Of a DNA stretch of 6,271 nt, positions 1 through 6,271 are shown piece after piece. Position numbers and translations under genes: made by a program. Origin of the DNA: Porticoccus sp964608185 (GTDB lineage Bacteria; Pseudomonadota; Gammaproteobacteria; Pseudomonadales; Porticoccaceae); NCBI GenBank assembly GCA_964608185.1, contig CAZSMR010000050.1, positions 1 to 6,271 on the forward strand, given 5' to 3'. Each line of letters begins with the position of its first letter. Within the stretch, counting starts at the first letter, position 1. The notes under the pieces are model-generated. The model was not told the DNA's origin. It searched no databases and saw only the letters and a list, made by a program, of their open reading frames with translations.

Positions 1-248
1 CCCTTATGCAACAGTATCAAGCATGTTTCTTTCAAAATCTAAAATTAAGTGGCATATTTTTCTTAGAATCAATCAAATCAGCCTGGCTGTAAATATTTAA
101 ATAAATATTATTTCCATATAAAACATATATTTAGTAAACTATAAACTCAATAAAGCAGTATATTTTAACAGTGACTACTAATGATAAATAAAGTTCAATT
201 TAGTGCAAAAAAAAATAAAATGAAGCCAAATTTGCACGGAAATATAAC

Positions 249-274
249 TTTTTTTACATTTTTTTACATTTTTT
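249..274. repeat. Phased T-tracts, 10-base period
   Basis: Three runs of T (249-255, 259-265 and 269-274) are each separated by ACA, giving an exact 10-base period. A/T-tracts in step with the helical turn are known to bend DNA. The array abuts and slightly overlaps the inverted repeat that holds the Fur-like box, so it may shape that control region or act as an UP-like element for the polymerase. Confidence 0.6.
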
Positions 275-304
275 ATTGATAATCGTTATCATTATCAATA
301 AAAA
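270..304. repeat. Perfect 14-base inverted repeat with 7-base spacer, enclosing the Fur-like box
   Basis: The left arm TTTTTATTGATAAT (270-283) is the exact reverse complement of the right arm ATTATCAATAAAAA (291-304), with CGTTATC between them. Each arm has only one G or C, and on either strand the T-run precedes the stem and the A-run closes it. That is the opposite of an intrinsic terminator, which needs a trailing U-run, so a protein-binding operator is the better reading. Confidence 0.75.
278..296 (-). promoter_or_regulatory. Fur-box-like operator
   Basis: The minus strand reads GATAATGATAACGATTATC, matching 17 of 19 positions of the classical Fur consensus GATAATGATAATCATTATC. It also contains a 7-1-7 unit (TGATAAC-G-ATTATCA) with one mismatch, the form bound by a Fur dimer when iron is plentiful. 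Candidate sigma-70 elements overlap it: leftward TTAACA (307-312) and GATAAC (285-290) with 16 bases between; rightward TTTACA (263-268) and TATCAT (287-292) with 18 between. In such A+T-rich DNA these hexamers are weak evidence. All four genes run toward this site from upstream, so it cannot be their main promoter; the regulated unit is probably left of the window. Confidence 0.62.
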
Positions 305-355
305 TATGTTAAGCGCTGCAATTTTATCAAGTTGTTAATGCTCACTAGTTACATG

Positions 356-1621
356 CTACTGAATACGCCTTAAAACAGTCACGCAGTTAGTGACTCCAGA
401 TCCACCAATATTAACAGTCATTGCTGTTTCAGAGTTTTCTTTAGCCGCCACACCTATCGGCTGTCCTGTTAGTTGTTTGTATGCAAGCGCATGCATAGAT
501 GCCCCGGTTGCACCTACTGGATGGCCTTTCGCTTTTAGGCCTCCTGATAAATTGATAGGGCAGTCACTACCTGGATCAAACCTGCCATCCATCAAATCGA
601 ATCCAGCACGTCCAGCATCAGACAAACCAATAGCTTCTGCACAAAGTAGCTCATTTACGGTGAAGCAATCATGCACCTCTGCAAAATCTAAGTCAGATAC
701 GTTGATTTTTGCTTCCTTACAGGCAAGAGAGACAGCATGTCGAGTAGCTTGCAGCTCGTCGAGCCTATCCTTTCGTCCATTAAGCATCAATCTATCTGTA
801 GTGTGACCAACACCACTTAACTCGACTGCATGCTTGAAATTTTTAGTAGCATTATCGGAAGAAGTTAGGACAACTGCTGCTGCACCATCTGTGATTAAAG
901 AGCAATCATGCAATCTCAAAGGTGCTGCGATCATAGGGTTACTTCCTTTACCTGAATCAGGCAAATTAAGAATTGCCTCTGCGGTAGTCAGCTGATTCCT
1001 GTCTGGTAAGCTACCTGCTCCAAAATGTGCTAAGGGATTTTTAATTCCATTCCTATAGTTAAGAGCAGATACATGCGCTAGCATTTTTCTCAGCTGGTCA
1101 TCTGTCAGCTTATGTCTCTTTTGGTAAGCCAGCCCTAACTCTGCAAATAAACCAGGAAATGTCATCCCATTTTTTCCTTCCTCTGGCCAATAAGAAGAAC
1201 ATGCCAAAGCGTGAGTAACTCCACGAGTATCTAAAAGACTCATTTTTTCTACACCTAAAGCGAGTACGTTCTTGAAGCGACCAGAGGCAACGCCATAAGC
1301 AGCATTATAAATAGCAAGCGATGAGGTTGCGCAAGCTCCTTCGGTTCTTGTAGTTGGCTTAAAGAGTAGTCCCTCTGGATCAATCTCTAGTGCCAAAGGT
1401 CCAACATGCTCCTGATTAACAAATAACGATGGGGAGCATGATCCAACCCATATAGCATCTATATCTTTTGCTTCAAGACCTGCATCTGAAATTGCTCCTG
1501 AACCGGCTTCAATTAATAGCTCATAAAATGTTTTTGTATCCTCAACCGTCCCTGCTTCACGATCACGCTTAACTAGGGCACCAAATTTTGTATTGTATGC
1601 ACCGACTATACTAACTTTCAC
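356..1621 (-). CDS. SCP2-type thiolase (acetyl-CoA C-acyltransferase), GTG start
   Basis: Cleaves a beta-ketoacyl-CoA with CoA to acetyl-CoA and a shortened acyl-CoA, or runs in reverse. The 421 residues show the nucleophile C97 in EGACATSS (94-101), HDCF at 317-320 and GHP at 366-368. The usual C-terminal CxG of classical thiolases is replaced by NIGGSG at 404-409. HDCF together with loss of CxG is the mark of SCP2-type thiolases, in which the HDCF cysteine (C319 here) is thought to act as the second catalytic cysteine. Motifs are complete, so activity is expected; there is no fused SCP2 sterol-carrier domain and no DUF35 partner gene in the window. The start is GTG, supported by a strong AAAGGAG six bases upstream; the overlapping ATG at 1621-1623 is out of frame and meets TGA at once. 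It is last in the operon, 78 bases after the ligase, and likely performs the thiolytic step after carboxylation and CoA activation. No clear terminator follows. TAG stop. Confidence 0.93.
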   Translation of the reverse strand: MKVSIVGAYNTKFGALVKRDREAGTVEDTKTFYELLIEAGSGAISDAGLEAKDIDAIWVGSCSPSLFVNQEHVGPLALEIDPEGLLFKPTTRTEGACATSSLAIYNAAYGVASGRFKNVLALGVEKMSLLDTRGVTHALACSSYWPEEGKNGMTFPGLFAELGLAYQKRHKLTDDQLRKMLAHVSALNYRNGIKNPLAHFGAGSLPDRNQLTTAEAILNLPDSGKGSNPMIAAPLRLHDCSLITDGAAAVVLTSSDNATKNFKHAVELSGVGHTTDRLMLNGRKDRLDELQATRHAVSLACKEAKINVSDLDFAEVHDCFTVNELLCAEAIGLSDAGRAGFDLMDGRFDPGSDCPINLSGGLKAKGHPVGATGASMHALAYKQLTGQPIGVAAKENSETAMTVNIGGSGVTNCVTVLRRIQ

Positions 1622-1627
1622 ATCTAA

Positions 1628-1634
1628 CTCCTTT
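1628..1634 (-). promoter_or_regulatory. Strong ribosome binding site of the thiolase gene
   Basis: On the minus strand this reads AAAGGAG, six bases before the GTG at 1621-1619. It is the strongest Shine-Dalgarno site in the window and decides the GTG start. It gives the thiolase its own ribosome entry after the 78-base gap, unlike the ligase, which has only a weak site. Confidence 0.8.
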
Positions 1635-1699
1635 CGTTTGTAAGCTTTTATAAGTTAACAGGAAATAGGCCCTGCTGGCTAAAATGATGATAGAGCAAA

Positions 1700-3310
1700 C
1701 TAAATCTTTCTTTTTTTATCACCCCAAAAAATCGAGCGTAAATCCTTTTTGAGTACTTTTCCAACAGGACTCCTTGGTAGCTCGTCAAATATGATTATTT
1801 TTTTAGGTGCTCTCACGCTCCCAAGTTTTTCTTTGCAAAGCTGAATTATTTCATCTTCTGTTGGGGATATATTTGGATCTTTTAGCTCAATCACTGCTGT
1901 CACCTTTTCTCCCCATTTTTCATCGGGCAGTCCAATTACAGCGCAGTCTCTTATAGACGGTATTCCCCATATAAGTTGCTCTATTTCGCCAGGATAAATA
2001 TTAAAGCCCCCTGATATGATCATATCACCCTTTCTATCTACCAGTGAAAGGTAACCTTCTTGATCCAATATACCTATATCCCCTGTTAGCTGCCATCCAT
2101 TGACCCTAATACAATCAGTGGCTTCAGAATTTTTATAGTAACCATTCATAAGTAGCTCACCTTTAATTGCGATCTCACCTTTTGATCCCTCTGGAACTAA
2201 ATCTCCATGCTCATCTAAAATGGCAATTTCGATACCAGGTGATGCTTTGCCGCAAGATCCTAATATTGAGTTATTTTCTGTATTAATAGCTTTAATGTGA
2301 TCTTGAGCAGAAAAGAAAGTACATATCATTGGTGCTTCGGCCTGACCGTATGTCTGAACCATGACTGGACCAAATATAGATATTGCCTCTTTAAGTTTAT
2401 CAACAGACATAGGTGCAGCTGCATACCAAAAATGACGAAGACTGCTAAAGTCAAAGAACTTTGTATTATCAAACGAAAGCAACATATAAATAGCTGTAGG
2501 AGGAAGAAACAGGCTAGTCACCTTATATTTTTGTATAGCATTAAGTATTTTTTCTGGAGAGAAGCCGTCCATCACAACGATTGAACCGCCCTGGAGTATC
2601 GTTGCAAAAGATCCAATTCCTGCTGCATGCGTCATCGGTGCGGACACAAGATAGCATGGTGAAATATCTGTTATTTGCATTTGTTTATTTTGAATATCAA
2701 TGATCGCATTCCAAGAGCTAGTTCCCCACTTTGCAAGCTTAGGGTCGCCAGTTGTTCCTCCTGTAGGAAATAGTGAGACTATCTCTTCTTCATATGGACT
2801 TGAATATTGGTTTTTATTGGGATTTTTTTCAAAAAAAATTGTCTTAAGTAAAGAATTGTCATGGACTGGGCTTTTCAAAACTGAAAGATTAAAGTCAGCA
2901 ATTTTGTCTTTACTTAAATAGCTAATTTTATCAATATCAAAACTATCGAATAACTGTGGATTTTGTGTATAAATTTCTTCTTCGATAAACAAAAATTTGG
3001 CATCAGATATGCTTATAAGTTTTATATTTGCATTAACAGTATTTTTGGTATTTAAAGGGAGCCAAATTGCGCCAATGCGTGAAATAGCAAAAATACAACA
3101 AAAAGTAGCAACACTATTTGGAGCGTAGGTTGCCACTACATCTTGCGATTTAACACCACTTTTAACCAAAAAATGAGCCAAACGAATTGAAGAATTGACC
3201 ATTTCAAGATATGAAAAAGAAAGATTATTATCTAAATCGAAAAAATGAGCGTCCGAGCTTTCAGGGCAAGAAAGAGCTAAGCTTTGATCTAAAAAATCGA
3301 CAAGGCGCAT
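1700..3310 (-). CDS. AMP-forming acyl-CoA synthetase (ANL superfamily), probable beta-keto acid CoA ligase
   Basis: Activates a carboxylic acid to its CoA thioester through an acyl-adenylate, using ATP and CoA. The 536 residues carry the full motif set: phosphate-binding FPTGGTTGDPK at 181-191, A5 motif QTYGQAEAP at 319-327, TGD at 409-411, hinge region DRKGDMIISGGFNIYPGEIE at 425-444, and the C-terminal PRSPVGKVLKK at 512-522, where K518 is the expected adenylation lysine. The length fits medium-chain or aryl acid ligases, not acetoacetyl-CoA synthetase (about 650 residues). The ATG is 14 bases past the previous stop; in frame, a TGA sits at 3317-3319, so no longer start exists. The Shine-Dalgarno is weak, suggesting coupling to the gene upstream. 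Next to a ketone carboxylase and a thiolase, the likely substrate is the carboxylation product, a beta-keto acid, but specificity is not visible. The N-terminal half is notably A+T- and Lys/Asn/Ile-rich compared with its neighbours. TAG stop. Confidence 0.93.
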   Translation of the reverse strand: MRLVDFLDQSLALSCPESSDAHFFDLDNNLSFSYLEMVNSSIRLAHFLVKSGVKSQDVVATYAPNSVATFCCIFAISRIGAIWLPLNTKNTVNANIKLISISDAKFLFIEEEIYTQNPQLFDSFDIDKISYLSKDKIADFNLSVLKSPVHDNSLLKTIFFEKNPNKNQYSSPYEEEIVSLFPTGGTTGDPKLAKWGTSSWNAIIDIQNKQMQITDISPCYLVSAPMTHAAGIGSFATILQGGSIVVMDGFSPEKILNAIQKYKVTSLFLPPTAIYMLLSFDNTKFFDFSSLRHFWYAAAPMSVDKLKEAISIFGPVMVQTYGQAEAPMICTFFSAQDHIKAINTENNSILGSCGKASPGIEIAILDEHGDLVPEGSKGEIAIKGELLMNGYYKNSEATDCIRVNGWQLTGDIGILDQEGYLSLVDRKGDMIISGGFNIYPGEIEQLIWGIPSIRDCAVIGLPDEKWGEKVTAVIELKDPNISPTEDEIIQLCKEKLGSVRAPKKIIIFDELPRSPVGKVLKKDLRSIFWGDKKRKI

Positions 3311-3324
3311 AATATGTCATCTAA

Positions 3325-4173
3325 CTATTTTAACTTAGATAGTGTTTCGAGGACTTTTTCCGGCTTCACATCCTCGGGAATAGACAGATAAGTAAAACCT
3401 ATAGGCTTATTTACATCTCCAGTTGCCCATAGTGATTGGCTAATATCAACCCCAAGTGACTCAGCAGAAGCTGATGAATGCTCAGGAATGACAGCAAAGT
3501 CAATTTCATCTGGTACATTAAAGCCATCATCTTGAAATGGTAACTGAACGCCAATCGACCATCGATAATGTTTCGCTACGTTTAATACAGGCTGATACCA
3601 GCTGATTTCTGCAGGACTTAATGGCAAAATATCTTTATCTTCCACTAAAAGTATACCGGATAAATTCATTTCACTAAAATAGCGCAAGAAATCTGCCATA
3701 TACATTGAAACAGTATCAACGGACATCTCATTAGGTTCGAGGTGGTTAGTTGTTGCAGACTTATGTGCTTTAACTAATAGTGCTCTGGGAGAAGGAACAA
3801 CCAAGACAATAGGAACTGCATTCCCATAGTTATCGCTGACTGCTACAAGGACTTCAGCGAGCAACTCTCTGGGAGCATAAGCCTCGAGCAACACTTTAGC
3901 TGCAAACGTGGCTCGATTTTTTTCGGCCATAGACTTAATAGCTGTATCGTCTTCGTCCATCCAGTGATGAAACAGATCCCATACGTCTAAGACCACTACT
4001 TCTGCTTTTACTAAGGCATGAGCCTGGGTGTAAAACGCAAGGTAAGAGGCCGGTGTCGACCAAGGATTCGCATCATTTCCGAGCAATAGTTTTTTTGCGT
4101 ATCCATTAAAATTGACCCAAAGACGTGAAGAGTTATCTCCAGTCTTGAGGTAATCCACTAGGTCGACGGCCAT
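3325..4173 (-). CDS. Unassigned 282-residue cytoplasmic protein in the carboxylase operon
   Basis: I do not recognise this family. The ATG lies two bases after the carboxylase stop, and AGGA seven bases upstream sits inside the tail of that gene, so translation is probably coupled. The protein has no signal peptide, no obvious membrane segment and no cysteine. It alternates hydrophobic strand-like stretches (VVVLDVW 59-65, PIVLVVPSPR 121-130, SGILLVEDKD 172-181, RWSIGVQLP 204-212, DFAVIP 225-230) with helical segments, the pattern of an alpha/beta barrel. Acidic and polar residues at strand ends (D63, D66, E178, D179, E231) could form a site. A distant relation to the UROD/MetE-like barrels is a weak impression only. 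It is not an ordinary acetone carboxylase gamma subunit, which is much smaller (about 20 kDa). Its place between carboxylase and ligase suggests an accessory subunit or an enzyme of the same pathway. TAG stop. Confidence 0.85.
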   Translation of the reverse strand: MAVDLVDYLKTGDNSSRLWVNFNGYAKKLLLGNDANPWSTPASYLAFYTQAHALVKAEVVVLDVWDLFHHWMDEDDTAIKSMAEKNRATFAAKVLLEAYAPRELLAEVLVAVSDNYGNAVPIVLVVPSPRALLVKAHKSATTNHLEPNEMSVDTVSMYMADFLRYFSEMNLSGILLVEDKDILPLSPAEISWYQPVLNVAKHYRWSIGVQLPFQDDGFNVPDEIDFAVIPEHSSASAESLGVDISQSLWATGDVNKPIGFTYLSIPEDVKPEKVLETLSKLK

Positions 4174-4175
4174 TC

Positions 4176-6271
4176 TTATTTCCTATTATTTGTAGCAACA
4201 ATGCCTGCTTTTTTTCTTACTTCAGCAAGTTCTTCCTCTAATTCACCAATCCGAACATCTTTAGGATTAATCATATAATTAGCTCCTGGGTTATCCGCAG
4301 GCCTAAGATCATCATTGCTTCCACAATATACTTGCTCATTATCTCCGTTCCATGAGCCGTAAAAAGGAATGTCATCGGGTGGAATATCCTTAACGTGTTT
4401 TTTAACAAACTCTGCGTAAGGAACTCCCTGTTTTTTTCTCTGCTCACGATACTCATCACGCATTTTTTTTGTTGCGATTTCATCGACAGCCAGTGTTTCA
4501 TCATCAAAGACGACTTTATAAAGCTTTTTAGCCCAATCAGTCGATATTAGTGATTCTTCAATATCCATAATTACAAGAGCAGGGTCACGCTCTAGTACGT
4601 CTCCATAACCCCCACCAGAGCCCTGAGAAATCATGTAAAGTGCGCCACGCTTAGATATTTCAAAACCCAAGCCTAAATGTTGCGTGGTATAAATAGCGTT
4701 TTCAAATGGCTGTTCATTCATAATTTCAGGTATAGAATGTCTCATTTTTTGAGGGTCATTCAGCATAATATCGTATACATCGACACCCTCCACTCTACAT
4801 AATGGCCCGGATCCTGCCGCATAACCACCAAATAAACCTTGGATAGTTGGAGCTTTTGAACCCAAACAAGAGGTCATGAAACCCCATGCGTCACTATCTT
4901 TTGTTGAAGCAATCTGAGTATAACCCATACCACCCCTGTATTTACCGGGTGCTTGAGTATTCATAGTCATTTTCTTAGAAACTAACTGAAGAAATGGGAC
5001 TTCTTCTTCGTTCATTTCCTGCTCACCGATGTCTGCCATAGTTGCAAAGATTGGCGAGAGAGCATGTTCGCCATCTCTATCCATTCTTGCGCCACCACCC
5101 ATACCATTTAAGTCTGCACATAAATTACCGAGAGTTTCGCCATGCTGATTTACGCCACCCCAGATGAATGTGTTGATCATATTATGCCAAGGTGCTAAAA
5201 CACGAGTATATTTTTCAGGAGTACTATAGAGCATTTTTGCTGTTGCATGCTGAGCTACAGTAAAGCTATGAAAAATTGACATCAGGCTTTGAGAATTTGG
5301 TGCAGAATAAGTGCAATCTACGATTGATCCAAGTGTAGACTTAAACTCAATTGGAGAGAGACCAGCCTGGCCTCGCGGTAAATCAGGCCAGATGTGATTC
5401 ATAAATGCTTGTCCGACCATTCCCTTCATACCTGGAAGTTGTGTATTAATAGCTCGATTCGTGAACTCTGGACTACTGCCAGAGAAGTCAAATATTAATC
5501 TATTACCTTTCTTGGTGGCCGTCATATTCATTTTTATCAAAGCATTTTCACGCAATGTACCATCCATGATTGTATGTGTTCTTACAGTCATATCTGGCCA
5601 TTCAGACAACCTACGACGTACTTCAGTAACAACACTCTCATTTGTATATCTCAAGCAAGCTGTCAGTGCATCGGGACCTTCAGAAGCAAAAACTTCTTTA
5701 ATTCTTTGCTCTAAACGCATACAAGCGAAAAGCTTTACTTTCATGTCTTCGTACTGAAGTTTTGGCTCACGAACAGAATTCTGTAGGAAAGTCAGCAAAT
5801 CTCTTTTGATTTTATAATCTTCTACCACCTTGAAAGGTGACATTTTTAAGCCTTCATCAAAAGATGTTTCAGCCATTGTAGGCATCCCACCTGGTTCGAT
5901 AGCCCCACATTCTCCTTCGTGAACAGTAGAAGCAGCCCAGCAGATTAATTTTCCTTCATGAAAGACAGGTAAAATCATACTTTGATCTGTGTTATGAACA
6001 TTACCGTATCTTGAATCATTATGAATAAATCCATCGCCCTCTTTGACGCCAACAGTCTCTTCATCAATCCAGTTCTTAATAATAAATTTAATAGGGTGGT
6101 GCACTAGCGCAGAAAAAATTAGAACTCCTCCGGCACTACCAATAGTCAAATCTCCTGAGGCAGAGTATATTCCAGTTATAATATCACCCCATTTTGCTCC
6201 AGGGGCAGCGCCCATTTGCTCTACCATTTCAAAACCTTCTTCACATGCAGACTGAAGTCGATCTCGTATGG
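4176..6271 (-). CDS. Hydantoinase B / acetone carboxylase alpha-like subunit, 5'-truncated by window edge
   Basis: Probable catalytic subunit of an ATP-dependent ketone carboxylase (ketone + CO2 to beta-keto acid), acting in the cytoplasm with a HyuA-like partner. The frame stays open from the internal ATG at 6227 to the window edge (14 more codons), so that ATG is not the true start; at least 697 residues are present. Counting from that Met, the HyuB-type metal-site region GDGFIHNDSRYGNVHNTDQ is at 64-82, EPGGMP at 111-116, DFSGSSPEF at 247-255, RGGMGYTQI at 431-439 and the glycine-rich SQGSGGGYGDVLERDP at 534-549. A C-terminal extension of about 120 residues follows, ending in a short Glu/Lys-rich helix (about 657-673). 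Plain HyuB proteins (about 500-600 residues) lack such a tail; acetone carboxylase alpha (about 85 kDa) is long like this. TAA stop. The substrate is inferred only from neighbours; an oxoprolinase or hydantoinase role is less likely given the ligase and thiolase downstream. Confidence 0.85.
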   Translation of the reverse strand, partial: IRDRLQSACEEGFEMVEQMGAAPGAKWGDIITGIYSASGDLTIGSAGGVLIFSALVHHPIKFIIKNWIDEETVGVKEGDGFIHNDSRYGNVHNTDQSMILPVFHEGKLICWAASTVHEGECGAIEPGGMPTMAETSFDEGLKMSPFKVVEDYKIKRDLLTFLQNSVREPKLQYEDMKVKLFACMRLEQRIKEVFASEGPDALTACLRYTNESVVTEVRRRLSEWPDMTVRTHTIMDGTLRENALIKMNMTATKKGNRLIFDFSGSSPEFTNRAINTQLPGMKGMVGQAFMNHIWPDLPRGQAGLSPIEFKSTLGSIVDCTYSAPNSQSLMSIFHSFTVAQHATAKMLYSTPEKYTRVLAPWHNMINTFIWGGVNQHGETLGNLCADLNGMGGGARMDRDGEHALSPIFATMADIGEQEMNEEEVPFLQLVSKKMTMNTQAPGKYRGGMGYTQIASTKDSDAWGFMTSCLGSKAPTIQGLFGGYAAGSGPLCRVEGVDVYDIMLNDPQKMRHSIPEIMNEQPFENAIYTTQHLGLGFEISKRGALYMISQGSGGGYGDVLERDPALVIMDIEESLISTDWAKKLYKVVFDDETLAVDEIATKKMRDEYREQRKKQGVPYAEFVKKHVKDIPPDDIPFYGSWNGDNEQVYCGSNDDLRPADNPGANYMINPKDVRIGELEEELAEVRKKAGIVATNNRK
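4181..4184 (-). promoter_or_regulatory. Ribosome binding site of the 282-residue gene, inside the carboxylase 3' end
   Basis: The minus strand reads AGGA seven bases before the ATG at 4173-4171. The site lies within the last codons of the carboxylase gene, so ribosomes finishing that gene are well placed to start the next, in keeping with translational coupling. Confidence 0.6.

Larger units (their letters stand above)
1..355. other. Non-coding A+T-rich intergenic region downstream of the operon
   Basis: No supported gene is present on either strand. The open frames are short, low in complexity and lack ribosome binding sites. Apart from the Fur-like box, its inverted repeat and the phased T-tracts, I see a small A+T-only inverted repeat (AATATTT 92-98 and AAATATT 103-109) and a four-pair G+C hairpin (CAGC 79-82, GCTG 86-89) without a U-run. 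Leftward ATG codons at 126, 117, 55 and 24 all meet stops within a few codons, so any leftward gene must start beyond base 1. I find no convincing Rho-independent terminator after the thiolase; termination may be Rho-dependent. Confidence 0.7.

Noticed and set aside
79..89. CAGC/GCTG hairpin as a terminator
   Set aside because: It has only four pairs with a three-base loop and no U-run on either side.
181..279. Plus-strand open frame of 32 codons starting at an ATG
   Set aside because: Its product is low-complexity Lys/Asn then Phe/Tyr from poly-A and poly-T runs, it has no Shine-Dalgarno site, and it ends within the inverted repeat.
270..304. Inverted repeat as the Rho-independent terminator of the operon
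   Set aside because: The stem is almost pure A/T and is followed by A and not U on both strands, so it does not fit an intrinsic terminator.
390..806. Plus-strand open frame of 138 codons
   Set aside because: It lies wholly antisense to the thiolase, whose motifs are intact, and its translation shows no family features.
1622..1699. Internal promoter or terminator between ligase and thiolase
   Set aside because: No pair of good -35/-10 hexamers with proper spacing and no stable hairpin with a U-run is visible; only the ribosome binding site is supported.
5461..5757. Plus-strand open frame of 98 codons
   Set aside because: It is antisense to conserved carboxylase sequence and has no recognisable features; it is a shadow of the real gene.
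6225..6227. ATG as start of the carboxylase subunit
   Set aside because: The same frame stays open through the 14 codons to the window edge, and the protein there already continues the family; the ATG is an internal methionine.

Overview
The window holds four closely spaced genes, all on the minus strand (read right to left), followed by an A+T-rich non-coding stretch of 355 bases at the left end. The coding density, Shine-Dalgarno sites, a Fur-box-like operator and the protein families fit a bacterium, most likely a proteobacterium of moderately low G+C (about 40% from hand-sampled lines). A marine or other oligotrophic gammaproteobacterium is my guess, but nothing here proves the taxon.

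In order of transcription: (1) 6271-4176 is a hydantoinase-B/acetone-carboxylase-alpha-like subunit, cut by the right edge of the window. The reading frame is open to the last base, so its true start lies outside. (2) 4173-3325 is a cysteine-free 282-residue protein that I cannot assign to a family, starting two bases after the carboxylase stop. (3) 3310-1700 is an AMP-forming acyl-CoA synthetase with all core motifs. (4) 1621-356 is an SCP2-type thiolase with a GTG start and a strong ribosome binding site. The gaps are 2, 14 and 78 bases, so one operon is likely.

Read as a pathway, the recognisable genes make sense together: a ketone carboxylase turns a ketone plus CO2 into a beta-keto acid, the ligase makes the beta-ketoacyl-CoA, and the thiolase cleaves it with CoA to acetyl-CoA and a shorter acyl-CoA. 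This logic is known for acetone (acetoacetate, then two acetyl-CoA) and acetophenone (benzoylacetate, then benzoyl-CoA plus acetyl-CoA). The substrate here cannot be read from the sequence. The hydantoinase-A-like partner expected for such carboxylases is not in the window and probably lies just to the right. No acetone-carboxylase gamma subunit is visible; the unassigned 282-residue protein occupies the place where it often sits.

The left 355 bases hold no convincing gene. They contain a 17-of-19 match to the Fur-box consensus inside a perfect 14-base inverted repeat, next to three T-tracts spaced exactly 10 bases apart. This looks like an iron-responsive control region, probably for a gene or small RNA to the left of the window.
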